Source of the DNA: Petrosia ficiformis
Lineage: Eukaryota > Porifera > Demospongiae > Haplosclerida > Petrosiidae
Assembly: GCA_947044365.1 (NCBI GenBank)
Contig: OX345650.1
Location: 622,501 to 686,500 of the forward strand
DNA length: 64,000 nucleotides
Direction: 5' to 3'
Each line of letters starts with the position of its first letter. The first letter of the stretch is position 1. A program made the position numbers and the translations under genes. Shown here one piece after another: positions 62,801-64,000 of this stretch. The notes beneath the pieces were generated by a model. The model made no database searches. It had not been told where the DNA came from and saw only the letters and a program-made list of their open reading frames with translations.

Positions 62801-63767
62801 TTATGTAGGGTTATCGTACTAAGAAAGCATTCATTATAGCTCAGAGTCCTATGGAGAACACAACTAGAGATTTCTTGAAGATGATAGTTGACTATAAAGT
62901 GTCTGTTGTTGTCATGTGTTGTGATCTACAAGAAAGAGGAAAGGTATTACTGAACATTTCCTATGTATTAACTTGTATCATTGTTATATATTTATATGTT
63001 TTGCTCGTTATTGATTCCTTCAGGAAACATGTTTCATGTACTGGAATCCACAAAATAAATTGTGTTTTGGAGAATTTGAAATTGAGATGAAGAATATGTT
63101 TCAGGAAGAAAGTTTTATACAGCGAGAATTTATAATCAAGAACACTAAAGTAAAGCAATACTAAAATAATTGTATATAATATTCATTCATTTTTGCTCTA
63201 CAGAATAACAATTCTCATAGTGTGATTCAGTTTCAAATTGAAAATTGGTCTTACGATGGATCAATTCATCATCCTCATACTATACTAAATGTTATTGAGA
63301 ATGTCATTAAAGTACAACAAAGAACTGGAGGAGGACAAGTTGTTGTACACTGCAGGTAACCACCACACAATAAACACACATGTACATAGTACATACACAG
63401 TGGTACTATACCTTATAATAATATATTATTACTATTCAGTAATACAGTGAGTCGTTCAGCTGTATATTGTGTAGTTAGTAATGCTATAGAACAGTGTAAG
63501 ACAGAGGGAGTAGTGGATGTATTTCAAGCTACAAAAGCAGTTAGAATACATAAACCAGGAGCTGTCACTACACTAGTGAGTACACATTTATTTAATGTAT
63601 AATGTGTATGTTTGAACTTTGAACTTTGAACTTTGAACTTCATAGATCAATTAATTGTATACTTATATTTTACATCCCCACAGAATCAATACAACACAAT
63701 ACATGAAGTCATTTTGGCCTATTTTGAAATGCATAGCATTTACTCTAACTTTCAATTTCACAATTGA
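50883..63767 (+). CDS. Receptor E: Ig/FN3 receptor tyrosine phosphatase
   Basis: Twenty-six exons total 4890 nt (1629 residues): 50883-50973, 51053-51379, 51470-51796, 51857-52123, 53093-53368, 53422-53682, 53768-54046, 54105-54383, 54441-54755, 55504-55818, 56819-56945, 57017-57153, 57478-57701, 57793-57880, 57934-58016, 58386-58422, 58580-58800, 59736-60029, 60178-60327, 60382-60475, 61821-61885, 62809-62943, 63024-63149, 63204-63355, 63440-63575, 63684-63767. Domain order equals gene D. D1 is complete (TWPDHGVPDS, VHCSAGVGRTG) and D2 is degenerate (HCSNTVSRS, ENWSYDG). From exon 13 to exon 20 the two proteins are essentially identical and even the introns align at a constant offset (15052, later 15042). 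The first Ig-like exon differs strongly, and the second Ig exon reads APRTQSEGSELL where D reads PNNQFINDSELL. The leader has one extra Leu codon and the transmembrane exon one codon fewer than D. Confidence 0.92.
54831..55363 (+). mobile_element. hAT remnant with BED zinc finger, in E
   Basis: This has the same 533-bp length, ends and 8-bp GTATACAT duplication (54823-54830 and 55364-55371) as the copy in gene D, at the same intron position. It was therefore inherited through the D/E duplication rather than inserted twice. The BED-like reading is kept with a few substitutions. Confidence 0.85.
59161..59360. mobile_element. 200-bp MITE in intron 17 of E
   Basis: This is the orthologous copy of the element at 44118-44317, with TACCGTAATTCGGG / CCCGATTTACGGTA ends and only a few base changes. 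Confidence 0.8.
62068..62392. mobile_element. 325-bp insertion unique to gene E
   Basis: Alignment of the intron before exon 22 with gene D shows one copy of TAATC in D. In E two copies (62063-62067 and 62393-62397) flank 325 bp absent from D. The insert begins AGTGTTAGATCTAGAG and ends CCAGATCTAA, giving short inverted TTAGATCT ends. On the minus strand it holds a short reading beginning MASLDSWLLHTEETNN and rich in Glu and Thr, of unknown origin. The insertion happened after D and E separated. Confidence 0.75.
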
Positions 63768-64000
63768 CTGTCGGCAGTTTTGTTGATATTTGATAAATTG
63801 AAAGTATTATAATCATAAGGTGTGATAGTGTACAGTCTTGTAGGATTAAAAACATGTTTTTTTAGACAACTATATTTCGAAGACGAAATATTTATTACCA
63901 AAATGTTAACATTGTTTTCTTAACTTCATTTTATTTCTTTAAAAATTTATTTTTTTTTATCATACACAATAATTATTTAATAATTAAGTTAGAAGAAATG
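63768..64000. other. 3' flank of receptor E
   Basis: This sequence is homologous to the 3' flank of gene D from 48315. Gene E has a short extra segment near 63846-63865 and its end lies beyond the window. No further coding sequence is visible. Confidence 0.7.

Overview
The window is AT-rich, intron-dense metazoan DNA. Introns are short, many exons encode exactly one domain, and minisatellites, foldback elements and small DNA transposons fill the gaps. This style, together with an Ig/FN3 receptor tyrosine phosphatase family, a SUCO-type SUN gene and a pogo-like transposon, fits an early-branching animal, most likely a demosponge such as Amphimedon. The species is an inference. There is no bacterial or organelle signature and no rRNA gene.

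Layout. (1) About 1-4370 is repeat-rich DNA, probably intron or 3' flank of the first gene. (2) 4371-9158, minus strand, is the 5' part of a SUCO/SLP1-like SUN-domain gene: six coding exons and a non-coding first exon. (3) 9254-9513 is a possible divergent promoter. A plus-strand coiled-coil gene (12110-15598, eight exons, all introns phase 0) follows. (4) From 15821 to 63767 lies a tandem, same-strand family of receptor genes, called A to E here. A (15821-16114) is cut off in exon 2 by a 5.37 kb pogo/Tigger-type transposon (16115-21481). B (21616-26298) and C (30432-34751) encode a signal peptide, Ig-like and FN3 ectodomain, one membrane span and a short tyrosine-motif tail without an enzyme. 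D (36020-48314) and E (50883-63767) carry nearly the same ectodomain but end in two tyrosine-phosphatase domains: D1 has all catalytic motifs and D2 is degenerate. An orphan tail-exon copy (29188-29611) and two decayed signal-peptide exon pairs (48701-48963, 49298-49581) show repeated duplication and loss.

How they may work together. The ectodomains of B, C, D and E are close paralogues joined to different cytoplasmic ends: phosphatase in D and E, phosphorylatable tyrosine tails in B and C. In a hand alignment, the first Ig-like exon differs greatly between D and E, while the neighbouring FN3 exons and the phosphatase exons are almost identical. This resembles paired or allorecognition receptor clusters of other animals; the function is inferred and not shown.

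The transposon is unusual in itself. Its transposase can be read through a chain of nine in-frame mini-exons, each encoding a related peptide of 16-23 residues, into a terminal PHD-like zinc finger.
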